Shown in pieces: positions 9,501-16,809 of a stretch of 38,322 bases of DNA. The position numbers were made by a program, and so were the translations under genes. Position 1 is the first letter of the stretch; each line of letters starts with the position of its first letter. The DNA comes from an uncultured Christensenella sp. (GTDB lineage: Bacteria > Bacillota > Clostridia > Christensenellales > Borkfalkiaceae). The stretch is taken from the NCBI GenBank assembly GCA_910577875.1, contig CAJTNY010000016.1, positions 1-38,322 on the forward strand, written 5' to 3'. The notes below the pieces were generated by a model. It saw only the letters and a list, made by a program, of their open reading frames with translations. It was not told where the DNA came from and made no database searches.

Positions 9501-10177
9501 TCAAGCTGCTTCTTCATCTGTATACACATCAGTACATCCTGCATCTCCGCATCTTCTTTGCCGAGATAATGAACGTCGTTCGTCGCAACGAGTTCGACGC
9601 TTATTTCATTTGCGAGCTTAATCAAAAGCGGCAGAACACGCCGTTCTTCTTCGATGCCATGATCCTGAATTTCTATGTAAAAATCGTCTTTGAAAATATC
9701 TTTCAGATAGAGCGCAAGTTTTTTCGCTCCTTCGTAATCACCAGCAAGCAAACGGCGCGGAATTCCGCCCGCAAGACACGCAGAAAGGCAGATAACCCCT
9801 TCGGAGTGTTCTTTTAGAATTTCATAGTCAATCTTCGGTTTGTAATAAAAGCCGTCCACAAACGCCATAGAGTCAAGCTGAACGAGATTTATGTAACCTT
9901 TTCTGTTTTTTGCCAGCAAAATCAGATGTTCCGCCGTATTGGAGGATTTGTCGTTCATATCTTTCGTAAGATAAAACTCACAGCCTATAATATATTTCAA
10001 ACCAGCTACCGCGGCTTTTTCGGCAAGCTGCAAAGTACCGTACATATTTCCGTGATCGGTAATACAGACGGTATCTATCGAATTGCGTTTGCAATGTTCT
10101 ATCAGACTGTCGATTTTGCACGCTCCGTCCAATAACGAGTATTCTGTGTGCAAATGAAGATGTATGAAATCGGTCAT
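6578..10177 (-). CDS. dnaE: DNA polymerase III subunit alpha (DnaE type)
   Basis: About 1199 residues. It starts with the PHP domain (HLHLHTEYSLLDG; ITDHGNMYG). The polymerase active site follows with PDFDIDFCTDRR and, later, YRPGPM. Next come the helix-hairpin-helix region and a C-terminal OB-fold (MRITMAGIISSFRR, then YMAFMTVEDVYGSMECVCFP). This is the DnaE group, not PolC. The start is taken at the ATG at 10177 because MTDFIHLHLH matches the family and GAGGGG sits just before it; eleven further residues are possible upstream in frame but would overlap whiA. It is the last gene of the murB-PHP-whiA-dnaE operon, seven bases after the whiA stop, and carries out chromosomal DNA synthesis. Confidence 0.97.
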   Translation of the reverse strand: MTDFIHLHLHTEYSLLDGACKIDSLIEHCKRNSIDTVCITDHGNMYGTLQLAEKAAVAGLKYIIGCEFYLTKDMNDKSSNTAEHLILLAKNRKGYINLVQLDSMAFVDGFYYKPKIDYEILKEHSEGVICLSACLAGGIPRRLLAGDYEGAKKLALYLKDIFKDDFYIEIQDHGIEEERRVLPLLIKLANEISVELVATNDVHYLGKEDAEMQDVLMCIQMKKQLDDPKRMKFSTDEFYFKTGDEMAALFPNHPQAIANTRVIADKVTEPAFNLNKKGYPVKDNSLIPTYAPPDGSTAEQYLRRLTSEGLVKRYGTPTQRELDRAEYELGIICGMGYADYYLVVWDFINWSKEQGIPVGPGRGSGVSSIVAYSIGITDVEPLKYDLLFERFLNPDRVSMPDFDIDFCTDRREETIEYVRRKYGAENVCQIVTFGTMAAKNSVKDVGRVMRVPYSETDRLTKIMDGKTSIGDLLGRRIDGAKKKFDAETDEDKKSELESKLNELKAARNAEFCEIYENDEALHRVIDMALKIEGMPRQTGIHAAGVVICQKRIADNVPLSRNGEDVTTQFVAKEIESLGMLKMDFLALVTLTDIQKCIQYIKEDFNREIDFNKIGYNDAGAYGLISDGDTDGVFQLEAGGMKRFMKQLKPDCLEDLIAGVSLYRPGPMKFIDSFCNRKHGAEQIAYDCAAEEQILKVTYGIPVYQEQVMQIFQFLAGFSLGEADLVRRAMGKKDKKTLMAQKEKFINGGISDINGSEIKGCVNNGISAEVANKIFGDMEGFASYAFNKSHAAAYAVLAYQTAWLKRYYCKEFICALLNNRLNKIDEITKYVIYLKEKGYKVFPPDINKSKTVFTVENDGVRFGLSALKGAGQAVVDTIIEERNKNGKFRDFPDFVSRCISVLNSRLVEGLIFAGAFDEMGVNRSRLALVYEQLCSRAKTISKQRSSAQMSLFGDILEEEKLDVVYPDIPEYELNEKLSKEKLVLGVYVSGHPFEKFMHAFPDCTFDCSFLDDYVEDEEGNRTYNRVTDGMRITMAGIISSFRRTMTKRTGNYMAFMTVEDVYGSMECVCFPGAYEKFKGEIACDKIVKVKGKLDVDAEKGISLIVDDIAVPDSSKIGAPSDGVAVKREQAVLWLNAGKLDDETFDEFIGMLSNYEGETVCKIVRGDKRYKLPSGVNYCRGLLAELCAFIEKEDIKLVDKT

Positions 10178-10184
10178 AAGCCCC

Positions 10185-11141
10185 TCAATCTCTCCCAAGC
10201 GATTTAGCAAGTTCGAGAATTTTTCTCATTCTGTGATTTAAGCAGCTTTTGGATATTTTCAATCTGTCCGAAAGCTCCTGCATAGAAGCGTTTTTGTCGG
10301 CAAGACGCGCTTCGGCGACGTCGAAAAGCATTTTATCGAGACTTTGCAATCCGATAGTTGCGGATATTATCTCTATTGCCCGAACCTGATTGACAGAAGC
10401 GGTAACGGTCTTGTCTATATTGGAAACCGAGCAATTATTTACCCTGTTCGCATTGTTTGTCCTGTCTTTTAATTCTACCAATCTGTTTAATTTATCCAAA
10501 CAGGAATACGCAGACAAAACGTTTAAAATGTCCGATATTACCTCTTTACTTTTAACGTAGACTACCGCGGATTCCTTACGCGCGACCAACTTAGCGAGAA
10601 TTTCAAAATCGCATAGCAAAGCACAAAAATCGCTTGCAGTAAGCTTATTGTAAAAAACTATTTCAAAGTGATAACCGGTTCGGCTGTAAGTTGCTTCGTC
10701 CGGCAGAGTACAACTACCTCCGCCGAGAAACGCGCCTTTCAAGTAAGCGGTTTTACAGCAATCGTTTTCTACGATTCTCTCTTCGATTCCGAGATTTAAC
10801 ATTATACCGTCGGCGTTTTCAACAAGAATACCCGTTTCTATCAAAAGTTTTAAAGCATTTTTTCCCAAACACTCAAACGTTAGCTTGTCCCTGCCGCTCA
10901 TCACGTCGAATTTCGCACCCGTTACTATCAGGTGAAGATTAAACGTACTTTCAAGCAAATCCGAAATAAATTCCGCCGTACTCTCGTTTTCCGTCACAAC
11001 CTCGAAACCATATTCACCGTTTTTAGAAATAACGCTTCCGCTCGTACGGATAAACGCAGAAACAAGGGCAAGTTTACAGCACCTGCCCTCCAACGGAGCG
11101 GAAGTAATTTCGTTTTTAATTTCTTCGGTAAAATTCAGCAT
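10185..11141 (-). CDS. whiA: WhiA family DNA-binding regulator
   Basis: A 318-residue WhiA protein. The N-terminal two-thirds has the homing-endonuclease-like (LAGLIDADG-derived) fold: LVSAFIRTSGSV and YLKGAFLGGGSC are its two half-motifs. The C-terminus is a helix-turn-helix (LADKNASMQELSDRLKISKS). In Gram-positives WhiA affects cell division, chromosome segregation or sporulation genes. Its start lies one base after the PHP gene stop. In most Bacillota whiA follows rapZ and glmR (yvcK); both are absent here and a PHP hydrolase gene sits directly upstream. Confidence 0.95.
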   Translation of the reverse strand: MLNFTEEIKNEITSAPLEGRCCKLALVSAFIRTSGSVISKNGEYGFEVVTENESTAEFISDLLESTFNLHLIVTGAKFDVMSGRDKLTFECLGKNALKLLIETGILVENADGIMLNLGIEERIVENDCCKTAYLKGAFLGGGSCTLPDEATYSRTGYHFEIVFYNKLTASDFCALLCDFEILAKLVARKESAVVYVKSKEVISDILNVLSAYSCLDKLNRLVELKDRTNNANRVNNCSVSNIDKTVTASVNQVRAIEIISATIGLQSLDKMLFDVAEARLADKNASMQELSDRLKISKSCLNHRMRKILELAKSLGRD

Positions 11142-11142
11142 A

Positions 11143-11919
11143 TTATAAATTTTTTAATTTGTACTCGGCAAACCTGAATTTCGGAAGCCTGCCGTCGACA
11201 TTATCTATTCTGTCAAGCGGAACTTCCGCTTCGGATAAAATTTCTTCCGCAATTTTCGTATCGCCCACACGATCCGCGGAATGCGCGTCGGAATCGATAA
11301 CGAACCTTACGCCTGTCGTCGCCATCAGATTTAGCTCTTCTGCTGAAACGTGTCTTTTCTTGGTGTTTATTTCTATATAGGTTCCGTAATCGGAACAGCA
11401 CTGCGCAACTTCTTTTAAATTACAATAACATTTATAATTAATGTGCGTAAGAATATCCACAGGGTTATTCTTGATTGTGTTTATATATGCTTTCGTTGTA
11501 TTTTCAATGACCTTGTCCGACGGTTTTTTTCCGAATTTATACGCAGCATAATTTTTAATAAAAATTTTATACATATCGGAAAAACTTTTGTATTTAACAA
11601 CCTCGTGTATACCGCAAAGAAAAATATCGAAATCTTTCAAATCGCTTTTCGTCATATCCGCATTGCCGTCAAGGGAAATAAGATTACTCTCCATTCCGAG
11701 AAGCACCCTAACTCCCGTGAGCTTTTCTGCTTCGTTTATTTCGGAACGAACCGCCGGAATATTTTTGCGTTTGAGTCCGAAAAGCAAGTGATTGAAACCA
11801 TGGTCCGTTATCGCAATTTCTTTAAGTCCTTTTGCCTTCGCTACAGCGGCATTTTCGAGAATCGTATTTTTCCCGTGCGAATAAGGCGTATGCGTATGAT
11901 AATCAGCTGTAAGTATCAT
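11143..11919 (-). CDS. PHP-domain metal-dependent phosphoesterase
   Basis: A 258-residue PHP-superfamily hydrolase. Metal ligands are visible at DYHTHTPYSHG near the start, ITDHGFNH, LLGMESN, CGIHEV, THINY and the final DSDAHS. It resembles YcdX/histidinol-phosphatase-like PHP proteins; the real substrate is unknown. No other his genes are nearby, so histidine synthesis is unlikely to be its role. It is tightly coupled: its ATG follows the murB stop directly (TAAATG), and its stop is one base before whiA. PHP genes next to murB are known in other Clostridia. Confidence 0.85.
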   Translation of the reverse strand: MILTADYHTHTPYSHGKNTILENAAVAKAKGLKEIAITDHGFNHLLFGLKRKNIPAVRSEINEAEKLTGVRVLLGMESNLISLDGNADMTKSDLKDFDIFLCGIHEVVKYKSFSDMYKIFIKNYAAYKFGKKPSDKVIENTTKAYINTIKNNPVDILTHINYKCYCNLKEVAQCCSDYGTYIEINTKKRHVSAEELNLMATTGVRFVIDSDAHSADRVGDTKIAEEILSEAEVPLDRIDNVDGRLPKFRFAEYKLKNL

Positions 11920-12807
11920 TTAAAAATCTCCTATGTAAACAACCTCTTCTTCCAGAACAATCCCCGTTCTCTCGAAAACCCTGCGCTTAACCTCTTTTAC
12001 AAGCGCATACACGTCGGCTGAATCCGAGCCGTAATTTATAATAAAATTTCCGTGTTCCGAACTGACTTGCGCGTTTCCGACAGACAAGCCTTTCAGTCCT
12101 GCTTCGTCAATTATTTTTCCTGCTCCGAGCGCTCCCACATTTTTAAAGACACAACCGCAACTTCTGCCTTTCGGCTGACAGCTTCTTTTTTCCAAAAACA
12201 AAACTATATTGTCTTTGACCTTTTCGCATTTTTCGGGTTCAACTTTAAGCATTACGCCCAAAATAATGCTATTTATGTCACGCATAATACTATATTTATT
12301 ACCAAATTGACAAGAATTATTTGAAAAATTACGAATTTTTCCATCAAATAACTTTACATTCAACACATTCTGCGCAATGACTTTTCCACCTGCCCCGCCG
12401 TTCATATAGACAAGTCCTCCGACAGAAGCCGGTATACCCGCAAGATATTCAAGCCCGCTCAACCCTTTATCAGCGCAATATTTCAGCAAAGCGGAAACTT
12501 TTGTTCCAGAACGGCAGAATAATTTATCGATACCTACCCGATACACTCCACTGAGACGCTTGGTGCTTATAACCGCGCCGTCAAAATTTTTATCCGAAGC
12601 AAGTATATTCGAACCGTTGCCGAGTATCACGAAATTTATATTTTCATTAACGAGATAACTATATACAAACGCAGCCTGTCTTATGTATTTCGGAAAATAT
12701 GCTATTTCCGCCCTTCCTCCCGTACCGTATGTCGTATTTTCCGCAAAGCTGAAATTATCTTCTTTCGGAACACATTCCAAAAACTTTGATACATCATTGA
12801 AATTCAA
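11920..12807 (-). CDS. murB: UDP-N-acetylenolpyruvoylglucosamine reductase
   Basis: A 295-residue MurB of the type without the long extra loop. It reduces UDP-GlcNAc-enolpyruvate to UDP-MurNAc with NADPH and FAD, in cytoplasmic peptidoglycan precursor synthesis. Visible are NTTYGTGGRAEI and LGNGSNIL for FAD binding, YMNGGAGG, and QPKGRSCGCVFKN near the C-terminus, which contains the catalytic proton donor region. The start is a TTG at 12807, preceded by GGTGG; the only nearby ATG is out of frame. A promoter (TTGAAA, 17 bases, TATGAT) lies just upstream. It begins the murB-PHP-whiA-dnaE operon. Confidence 0.95.
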   Translation of the reverse strand: MNFNDVSKFLECVPKEDNFSFAENTTYGTGGRAEIAYFPKYIRQAAFVYSYLVNENINFVILGNGSNILASDKNFDGAVISTKRLSGVYRVGIDKLFCRSGTKVSALLKYCADKGLSGLEYLAGIPASVGGLVYMNGGAGGKVIAQNVLNVKLFDGKIRNFSNNSCQFGNKYSIMRDINSIILGVMLKVEPEKCEKVKDNIVLFLEKRSCQPKGRSCGCVFKNVGALGAGKIIDEAGLKGLSVGNAQVSSEHGNFIINYGSDSADVYALVKEVKRRVFERTGIVLEEEVVYIGDF

Positions 12808-12822
12808 ATCGCCACCGCCTAT

Positions 12823-12851
12823 ATCATAACATTTTTTTTTGTTTTTTTCAA
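12823..12851 (-). promoter_or_regulatory. murB operon promoter
   Basis: Minus strand: -35 TTGAAA (12846-12851), 17-base A-rich spacer, -10 TATGAT (12823-12828). The -35 abuts the stop of the solute-binding-like gene. The leader would be very short, about 10 bases, just enough for the ribosome binding site. Confidence 0.6.
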
Positions 12852-13790
12852 TTATTTAAGCAGATTTTTCAGCATATTTATATCTCCGCCTGAAATTATA
12901 TTTTCAATCTGTTTTCTTGTTTCAAAACTCACAGGAGCAACAAGTTTGCAATCGAAGCTGAGATTTTGCATATCCCTCATCTCATCATCGTAAACAGCAC
13001 CCTCCGCTAAAAGCCCTAGCTTTGTAACACCGTCCGTAACAGACATTAAATAATCTATATAGGCGTTTGCAGCTTTAACGTGTTTAGACTCCGCAGTCAC
13101 CGAAATATTCTGATACAAGTCATTAAACTCTGTTATAGGTTTGACTATAAACGGAACACCGCGCGTTTTCAACCTGTAAATGTCGCGCTGTGTTCCTAAA
13201 AGATATTTATAATCGCCGTTTATTAATTTTACATAAGCCCCCGTAGCCTTTTCTTTTACTGCGCTTTGAAGCCCGCAAGACAAGGCCGCGGCAGACGAAA
13301 GATTATCCTTACCTTCGTTCACAACGGTATTTTGCGGGTTTATATCAGAGAAATCCGCGTTTATATCCGTTGAAAGCAAACAATAGCCGCCCCTGCACCA
13401 AGTTTTATATCCGCTTATAAAAGTTTCGATGCCGTAAATTCCCGCACCGAATGAAATAACGTCGGGAACGTTACCTTCTGACAAACTCAGTCTTGCCGCT
13501 TCTGCCGATAAGGACAACACCGTCACGAAACAGCGGTTACCTTCGGAAAAACCGTTAGCTGCATTTTTAAGGAAATCAGCGCGCGAACCTTTGCCTCCTT
13601 CAAAATTATCTATCTGCCAAACGCAAAGCATAGCCTCATCTTCCGCTTTGACATTATCGCGCTGTATAAAAGCCATACACAAAAAAGCTACAAATACCGA
13701 TGCGCAAAGAATGAAACATATTAAAATTTTAATATAAGGTAAAAATTTTCTCATATAATATTTTATTGCGGCATTTGCTTGAAAATTCAT
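12852..13790 (-). CDS. Membrane-anchored extracellular solute-binding-like protein
   Basis: A 312-residue exported protein. One hydrophobic segment (~17-41) acts as a signal or anchor, with no clear lipobox. After it come features of ABC solute-binding proteins: LCVWQIDNFEGGKGSRADF near the start of the mature part, GNVPDVISFGAGI, and a C-terminal AANAYIDYLMS typical of sugar-binding family 1. No permease or ATPase is nearby, so a scavenging or sensory role is as likely as transport. Start choice is uncertain: 13790 has no ordinary ribosome binding site but is overlapped by a mini-ORF, and an internal ATG at 13754 is also possible. Family assignment is moderate. Confidence 0.6.
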   Translation of the reverse strand: MNFQANAAIKYYMRKFLPYIKILICFILCASVFVAFLCMAFIQRDNVKAEDEAMLCVWQIDNFEGGKGSRADFLKNAANGFSEGNRCFVTVLSLSAEAARLSLSEGNVPDVISFGAGIYGIETFISGYKTWCRGGYCLLSTDINADFSDINPQNTVVNEGKDNLSSAAALSCGLQSAVKEKATGAYVKLINGDYKYLLGTQRDIYRLKTRGVPFIVKPITEFNDLYQNISVTAESKHVKAANAYIDYLMSVTDGVTKLGLLAEGAVYDDEMRDMQNLSFDCKLVAPVSFETRKQIENIISGGDINMLKNLLK

Positions 13791-13824
13791 AGGGGAGCAA
13801 CCGTAATCATACGACTGCTCCCCC
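13787..13824 (-). promoter_or_regulatory. Hairpin leader with 7-residue mini-ORF
   Basis: On the minus strand GGGGAGCA pairs with TGCTCCCC (13792-13823), and the stem ends one base before the ATG of the solute-binding-like gene. The 5' arm is itself a strong Shine-Dalgarno (GGGGGAG), seven bases before an ATG in the loop. That ATG opens a seven-residue reading frame (MITVAPL, 13787-13810) whose TGA overlaps the main ATG as ATGA. This would couple main-gene translation to the mini-ORF and let the hairpin hide its ribosome binding site. Confidence 0.4.
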
Positions 13825-13930
13825 GCTTATCAGTCAAAACAATGAAATTAACAATATTTTAACAGATAAGCTATATATTAAAGCGTTCACGCTTGTAAAA
13901 ATATCTTGCTCACTTATTTATTTTTTATGC

Positions 13931-13961
13931 AAAAAATAAAGGACGGTTTATTCCGTCCTTT
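13931..13961 (-). terminator. Terminator after yebC
   Basis: Minus strand AAAGGACGG pairs with CCGTCCTTT (13938-13961), six-base loop, followed by ATTTTTT. A strong rho-independent terminator. Confidence 0.85.
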
Positions 13962-13975
13962 AATATATTTGTCTA

Positions 13976-14710
13976 TTATTCGTCGTCATCCGGAAGTTCG
14001 ACGTTGTGATATACATCCTGAACATCATCAAGCTCATCGAGTTTGTCAAGCATTTTTTTGAAAGACACAAGCTTGTCCCCGTCGAGAGTAATATAATTCT
14101 GCGGAACCATTTTAATTGCAGCCTCGAGAAACGACAAACCTTTGTTCTCAAAATATTTACGTACGGCGGAAAATTTTTCAGGCGTCGTGTATATTTCATA
14201 AACGTCGTCCAAAGCGGTAAAGTCTTCCGCCTCGGCTTCAAGACAGTACTCCATCATCGTGTCTTCGTCCAAAGCAACGGTACGTTCTATTACGATAATA
14301 CCTTTGTTATCAAACATATAAGAAACACAACCGTTATTACCCATCTGCCCGCCGCATTTGGACATAGTGGAACGAATATCGCCCGCCGTTCTGTTGACGT
14401 TATCGGTAAGCGTCTTAATAATAACCGCCGAACCCGCTACACCGTATCCTTCGTAAGTAAGCTCTTTATAGTCTTTATCGCCGAGCTCTCCCGCGGCTTT
14501 CGCTATCGAACGTTTAATATTCTCGTTAGGCATATTAGCAGCTTTTGCCTTTGCTATAACATCGGCAAGCTTAGAGTTTGTGTCAGGGTTAGGATTACCC
14601 TTCGCCGCAACCGCAAGCTCTCTTCCTATCTTTGTAAATATCGCGCCGCGAGCTGCGTCTGTTTTGCCTTTTTTTGCAGCTATATTGTGCCATTTTGAAT
14701 GTCCTGACAT
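13976..14710 (-). CDS. YebC/PmpR (TACO1) family protein
   Basis: A 244-residue member of the YebC/PmpR family. The N-terminus MSGHSKWHNIAAKKGKTDA is diagnostic, as are NMPNENIKRSIAKA and YEGYGVAG. Family members have been described as transcriptional regulators and, more recently, as translation factors relieving ribosome stalling. GAGGTG precedes the ATG by a good distance. It follows the SpoU methyltransferase gene by 15 bases and ends in a strong terminator, so the two form a pair devoted to RNA or ribosome function. Confidence 0.93.
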   Translation of the reverse strand: MSGHSKWHNIAAKKGKTDAARGAIFTKIGRELAVAAKGNPNPDTNSKLADVIAKAKAANMPNENIKRSIAKAAGELGDKDYKELTYEGYGVAGSAVIIKTLTDNVNRTAGDIRSTMSKCGGQMGNNGCVSYMFDNKGIIVIERTVALDEDTMMEYCLEAEAEDFTALDDVYEIYTTPEKFSAVRKYFENKGLSFLEAAIKMVPQNYITLDGDKLVSFKKMLDKLDELDDVQDVYHNVELPDDDE

Positions 14711-14725
14711 TTTTACACCTCTTAA

Positions 14726-15451
14726 TTAGATATTGTTTTTTAGCGCATACATTGCAATTCCCGCCGATACAGCCGCATTAAGGCTTTCGCACGTTTCTCT
14801 CATCGGAATTTTAACAGTATACTGCGCCTTTTCAGATACTTCCGAACTTATACCCCCGCCCTCATTGCCGATGCAAAGACAAAATTTTTCAGGCGGCTTA
14901 AAACCGAAAACATCTTCCCCGTTCATATCCGCACAGATAACGGGAACTCCGTTAAGCAAATTCAATATCTCTTCCCGTGAGCCCGAATAAAGTCTGACGA
15001 AAAAAATACCGCTCATACTTGCACGCACGGATTTCGGAGAATACGGATCCGTACAATTTATAAGATAGATTTCTTCGTATCCTGCCGCGTTTGCAGTTCG
15101 TATTACCGTACCAAGATTACCCGGATCCTGTAAACAATCAAGCAAAAGGCAACAGCCTTTCGGTGAAGCCATAGGCATTTCCGGAATTTTAACGACAGCT
15201 ATAACACCTTGCGGAGTTTTTTCGCTCGAAATGCTTTTAAACACGCCGTCGCTGACTACCGTAGCATTCGGAAACAAAGTCCCGTTTTCTACGGTGCAAA
15301 TAATTCTCTCTATTTCACAGCCGGCTTTCAAGCACTCTTTTACAGGTTTAATTCCTTCAACGAGATATAAATTAAGTTGTTTTCTGAACTTTTTGTCCGA
15401 AAGCGAAGCTACTGTCTTTATTACGGGATTTGATTTCGAAGTTATAACCAT
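14726..15451 (-). CDS. SpoU/TrmH-family RNA 2'-O-methyltransferase
   Basis: A 241-residue SPOUT methyltransferase. The N-terminal substrate-binding domain (ITSKSNPVIKTVASLSDKKF, then FLVEG-like YLVEGIKPV) is typical of the rRNA 2'-O-methyltransferases. The catalytic domain shows the SpoU motifs LDCLQDPGNLGTVIRTANA, CIGNEGGGIS and IPMRETCESLNAAVSAGI, which form the trefoil knot and SAM site. The exact target nucleotide cannot be told. Its ATG comes right after the U-tract of the rplT terminator and has no Shine-Dalgarno; it may be expressed by read-through or from a promoter inside that region. Confidence 0.92.
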   Translation of the reverse strand: MVITSKSNPVIKTVASLSDKKFRKQLNLYLVEGIKPVKECLKAGCEIERIICTVENGTLFPNATVVSDGVFKSISSEKTPQGVIAVVKIPEMPMASPKGCCLLLDCLQDPGNLGTVIRTANAAGYEEIYLINCTDPYSPKSVRASMSGIFFVRLYSGSREEILNLLNGVPVICADMNGEDVFGFKPPEKFCLCIGNEGGGISSEVSEKAQYTVKIPMRETCESLNAAVSAGIAMYALKNNI

Positions 15452-15452
15452 A

Positions 15453-15480
15453 TAAAAAATTAAGCCTTGTTTTAAGGCTT
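15453..15480 (-). terminator. Terminator of infC-rpmI-rplT operon
   Basis: Minus strand AAGCCTT...AAGGCTT (15462-15480) followed by AATTTTTT. It ends eight bases after the rplT stop begins and two bases before the SpoU-family ATG. Confidence 0.75.
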
Positions 15481-15490
15481 AAAATTTGAT

Positions 15491-15841
15491 TTATAAAGCT
15501 TGTTTAGCCTTCGCCGCAAGTTCGGCAAATGCTTTGGAATCGTTTACTGCAATCTCTGCAAGAACCTTTCTGTTGAGGTTAATACCCGCAGTTTTAAGTC
15601 CGTGCATAAATTTGGAATACGAAAGTCCGTTAAGTCTTGCCGCCGCATTTATACGAGCTATCCAAAGACTGCGCATATCGCGCTTTCTGAGCCTTCTGCC
15701 GATATAAGCGTAATTTAAAGACTTCATAACCGCCTGACGGGCGATTCTGTAAGACTTGGATTTATTGCCGAAATAGCCTTTTGAAAGGCGGAATATCTTT
15801 CTACGCTTCTTTAAAGCGTTAACACTTCTCTTAATACGCAT
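15491..15841 (-). CDS. rplT: 50S ribosomal protein L20
   Basis: A 116-residue L20, full length. The basic N-terminus (MRIKRSVNALKKRRKIFRL, then KGYFGNKSKSYRIA) and SLWIARINAAARLNGLSYS are characteristic. It binds 23S rRNA early in 50S assembly. In Bacillota it also represses its own operon by binding the infC leader. It is the last gene of infC-rpmI-rplT, with a GGAGG ribosome binding site. Confidence 0.98.
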   Translation of the reverse strand: MRIKRSVNALKKRRKIFRLSKGYFGNKSKSYRIARQAVMKSLNYAYIGRRLRKRDMRSLWIARINAAARLNGLSYSKFMHGLKTAGINLNRKVLAEIAVNDSKAFAELAAKAKQAL

Positions 15842-15858
15842 GATTATTTATCCTCCTC

Positions 15859-16059
15859 TTAACCTTTATAAGGAATCATAGCTTTTACGTTTGATTCCTG
15901 TGTAGTCGAAACGAGCGTGTTTTGACGCAAATTTCTCTTTCTCTTTCTGGTTTTGGTTTCAGCTTTATGGTTCTTTCCTCCGTGAGGTCTTTTAACCTTA
16001 CCGGTCGAGGTAAGCCAGAAACGCTTTTTAGTGCCGCTATGCGACTTCTGCTTAGGCAT
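15859..16059 (-). CDS. rpmI: 50S ribosomal protein L35
   Basis: A 66-residue L35, starting MPKQKSHSGTKKRF. The start is the ATG at 16059 because GGAGG lies eight bases upstream; a TTG further up would read through that ribosome binding site. It is the middle gene of the infC-rpmI-rplT operon. Confidence 0.97.
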   Translation of the reverse strand: MPKQKSHSGTKKRFWLTSTGKVKRPHGGKNHKAETKTRKRKRNLRQNTLVSTTQESNVKAMIPYKG

Positions 16060-16099
16060 ATTTTTATCCTCCAAATGAAAAATTTTCTTGATTTTCGTG

Positions 16100-16618
16100 T
16101 TAAGCTTTTACGGGCGAGAGCATCATTGTGATATGTCTACCCTCTGTCGCAGGTTTTTTATCCTGAACCGCTTTACCGTCCAGTCCCTCGAAAAAGTCCT
16201 GCATAACCTTCACACCCTGATAGGAGCGTGCATTCTCGCGTCCTTTCATTCTGATGGAAACTTTAACCTTGTTTCCAGCTTCCAAAAATTTAAGGCACTG
16301 TTTGGTTTTAACGGCGATATCGCCCACGTCGATTGTCATCGAAAGCCTTATTTCTTTTACTTCGATAACAGTCTGGTTTTTACGGTTTTCCTTATCCCTT
16401 TTAGCCTGCTCGTATTTAAATTTGGAATAATCCATAATTTTGCATACCGGCGGGTTGGCATTGGGAGAAATTTTAACCAAATCCAAACCTGCGTCGTCGG
16501 CAAGACGCTGAGCATCGCGGCTCGACATAACGCCTAACATTTCGCCTTCGCTTCCGATAACTCTGACTTCTCTATCGCGAATAGATTCGTTGACGGAATA
16601 TAAGTCCTTTATAATCAT
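16100..16618 (-). CDS. infC: Translation initiation factor IF-3
   Basis: IF-3 of ~171-172 residues. The N-terminal domain has VNESIRDREVRVIGSEGE and LDLVKISPNANPPVCKIMDY. The C-terminal domain has VKEIRLSMTIDVGDI and VKVSIRMKGRENA. It binds the 30S subunit and proofreads initiator tRNA and start codon. The start needs care: ATG (16618) is only two bases from the Shine-Dalgarno GAGAGGT (16621-16627), whereas the next codon, ATT (16615), is five bases away. infC uses AUU in E. coli and in Bacillus for self-regulation, so ATT is the likelier true start. A further in-frame extension upstream would run through the attenuator and is rejected. Confidence 0.96.
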   Translation of the reverse strand: MIIKDLYSVNESIRDREVRVIGSEGEMLGVMSSRDAQRLADDAGLDLVKISPNANPPVCKIMDYSKFKYEQAKRDKENRKNQTVIEVKEIRLSMTIDVGDIAVKTKQCLKFLEAGNKVKVSIRMKGRENARSYQGVKVMQDFFEGLDGKAVQDKKPATEGRHITMMLSPVKA

Positions 16619-16640
16619 ATACCTCTCAATAATTTTCCCG

Positions 16641-16670
16641 AAAAAAAATCGGGTTACGTAAAGCAACCCG
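16641..16670 (-). terminator. Attenuator in the infC leader
   Basis: Minus strand CGGGTTGC pairs with GTAACCCG (16650-16670, one G-U), followed by ATTTTTTTT. It lies between the operon promoter and infC, only ~14 bases before the infC Shine-Dalgarno. This fits the known Bacillota arrangement in which L20 bound to the leader causes premature termination. I cannot confirm the full L20-leader consensus by eye. Confidence 0.75.
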
Positions 16671-16762
16671 AAACAATTCAAGAACAGTTAAATTCTAAAA
16701 ATCATTATCTGCCATACGAAATTTCCGTAAGGCGAAAGGGTTTGCCTTTGCTTAACGACAAT

Positions 16763-16791
16763 ATATTACAACTCTTTTGCTGTATTGTCAA
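16763..16791 (-). promoter_or_regulatory. infC operon promoter
   Basis: Minus strand: -35 TTGACA (16786-16791), 17-base spacer, -10 TAATAT (16763-16768). It gives a ~140-base leader ahead of infC that contains the attenuator and two further short stems (GGCAAACCCTTTCGCC and CGGAAATTTCG). Confidence 0.8.
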
Positions 16792-16809
16792 TTGATTTTT
16801 AATTGTTTA

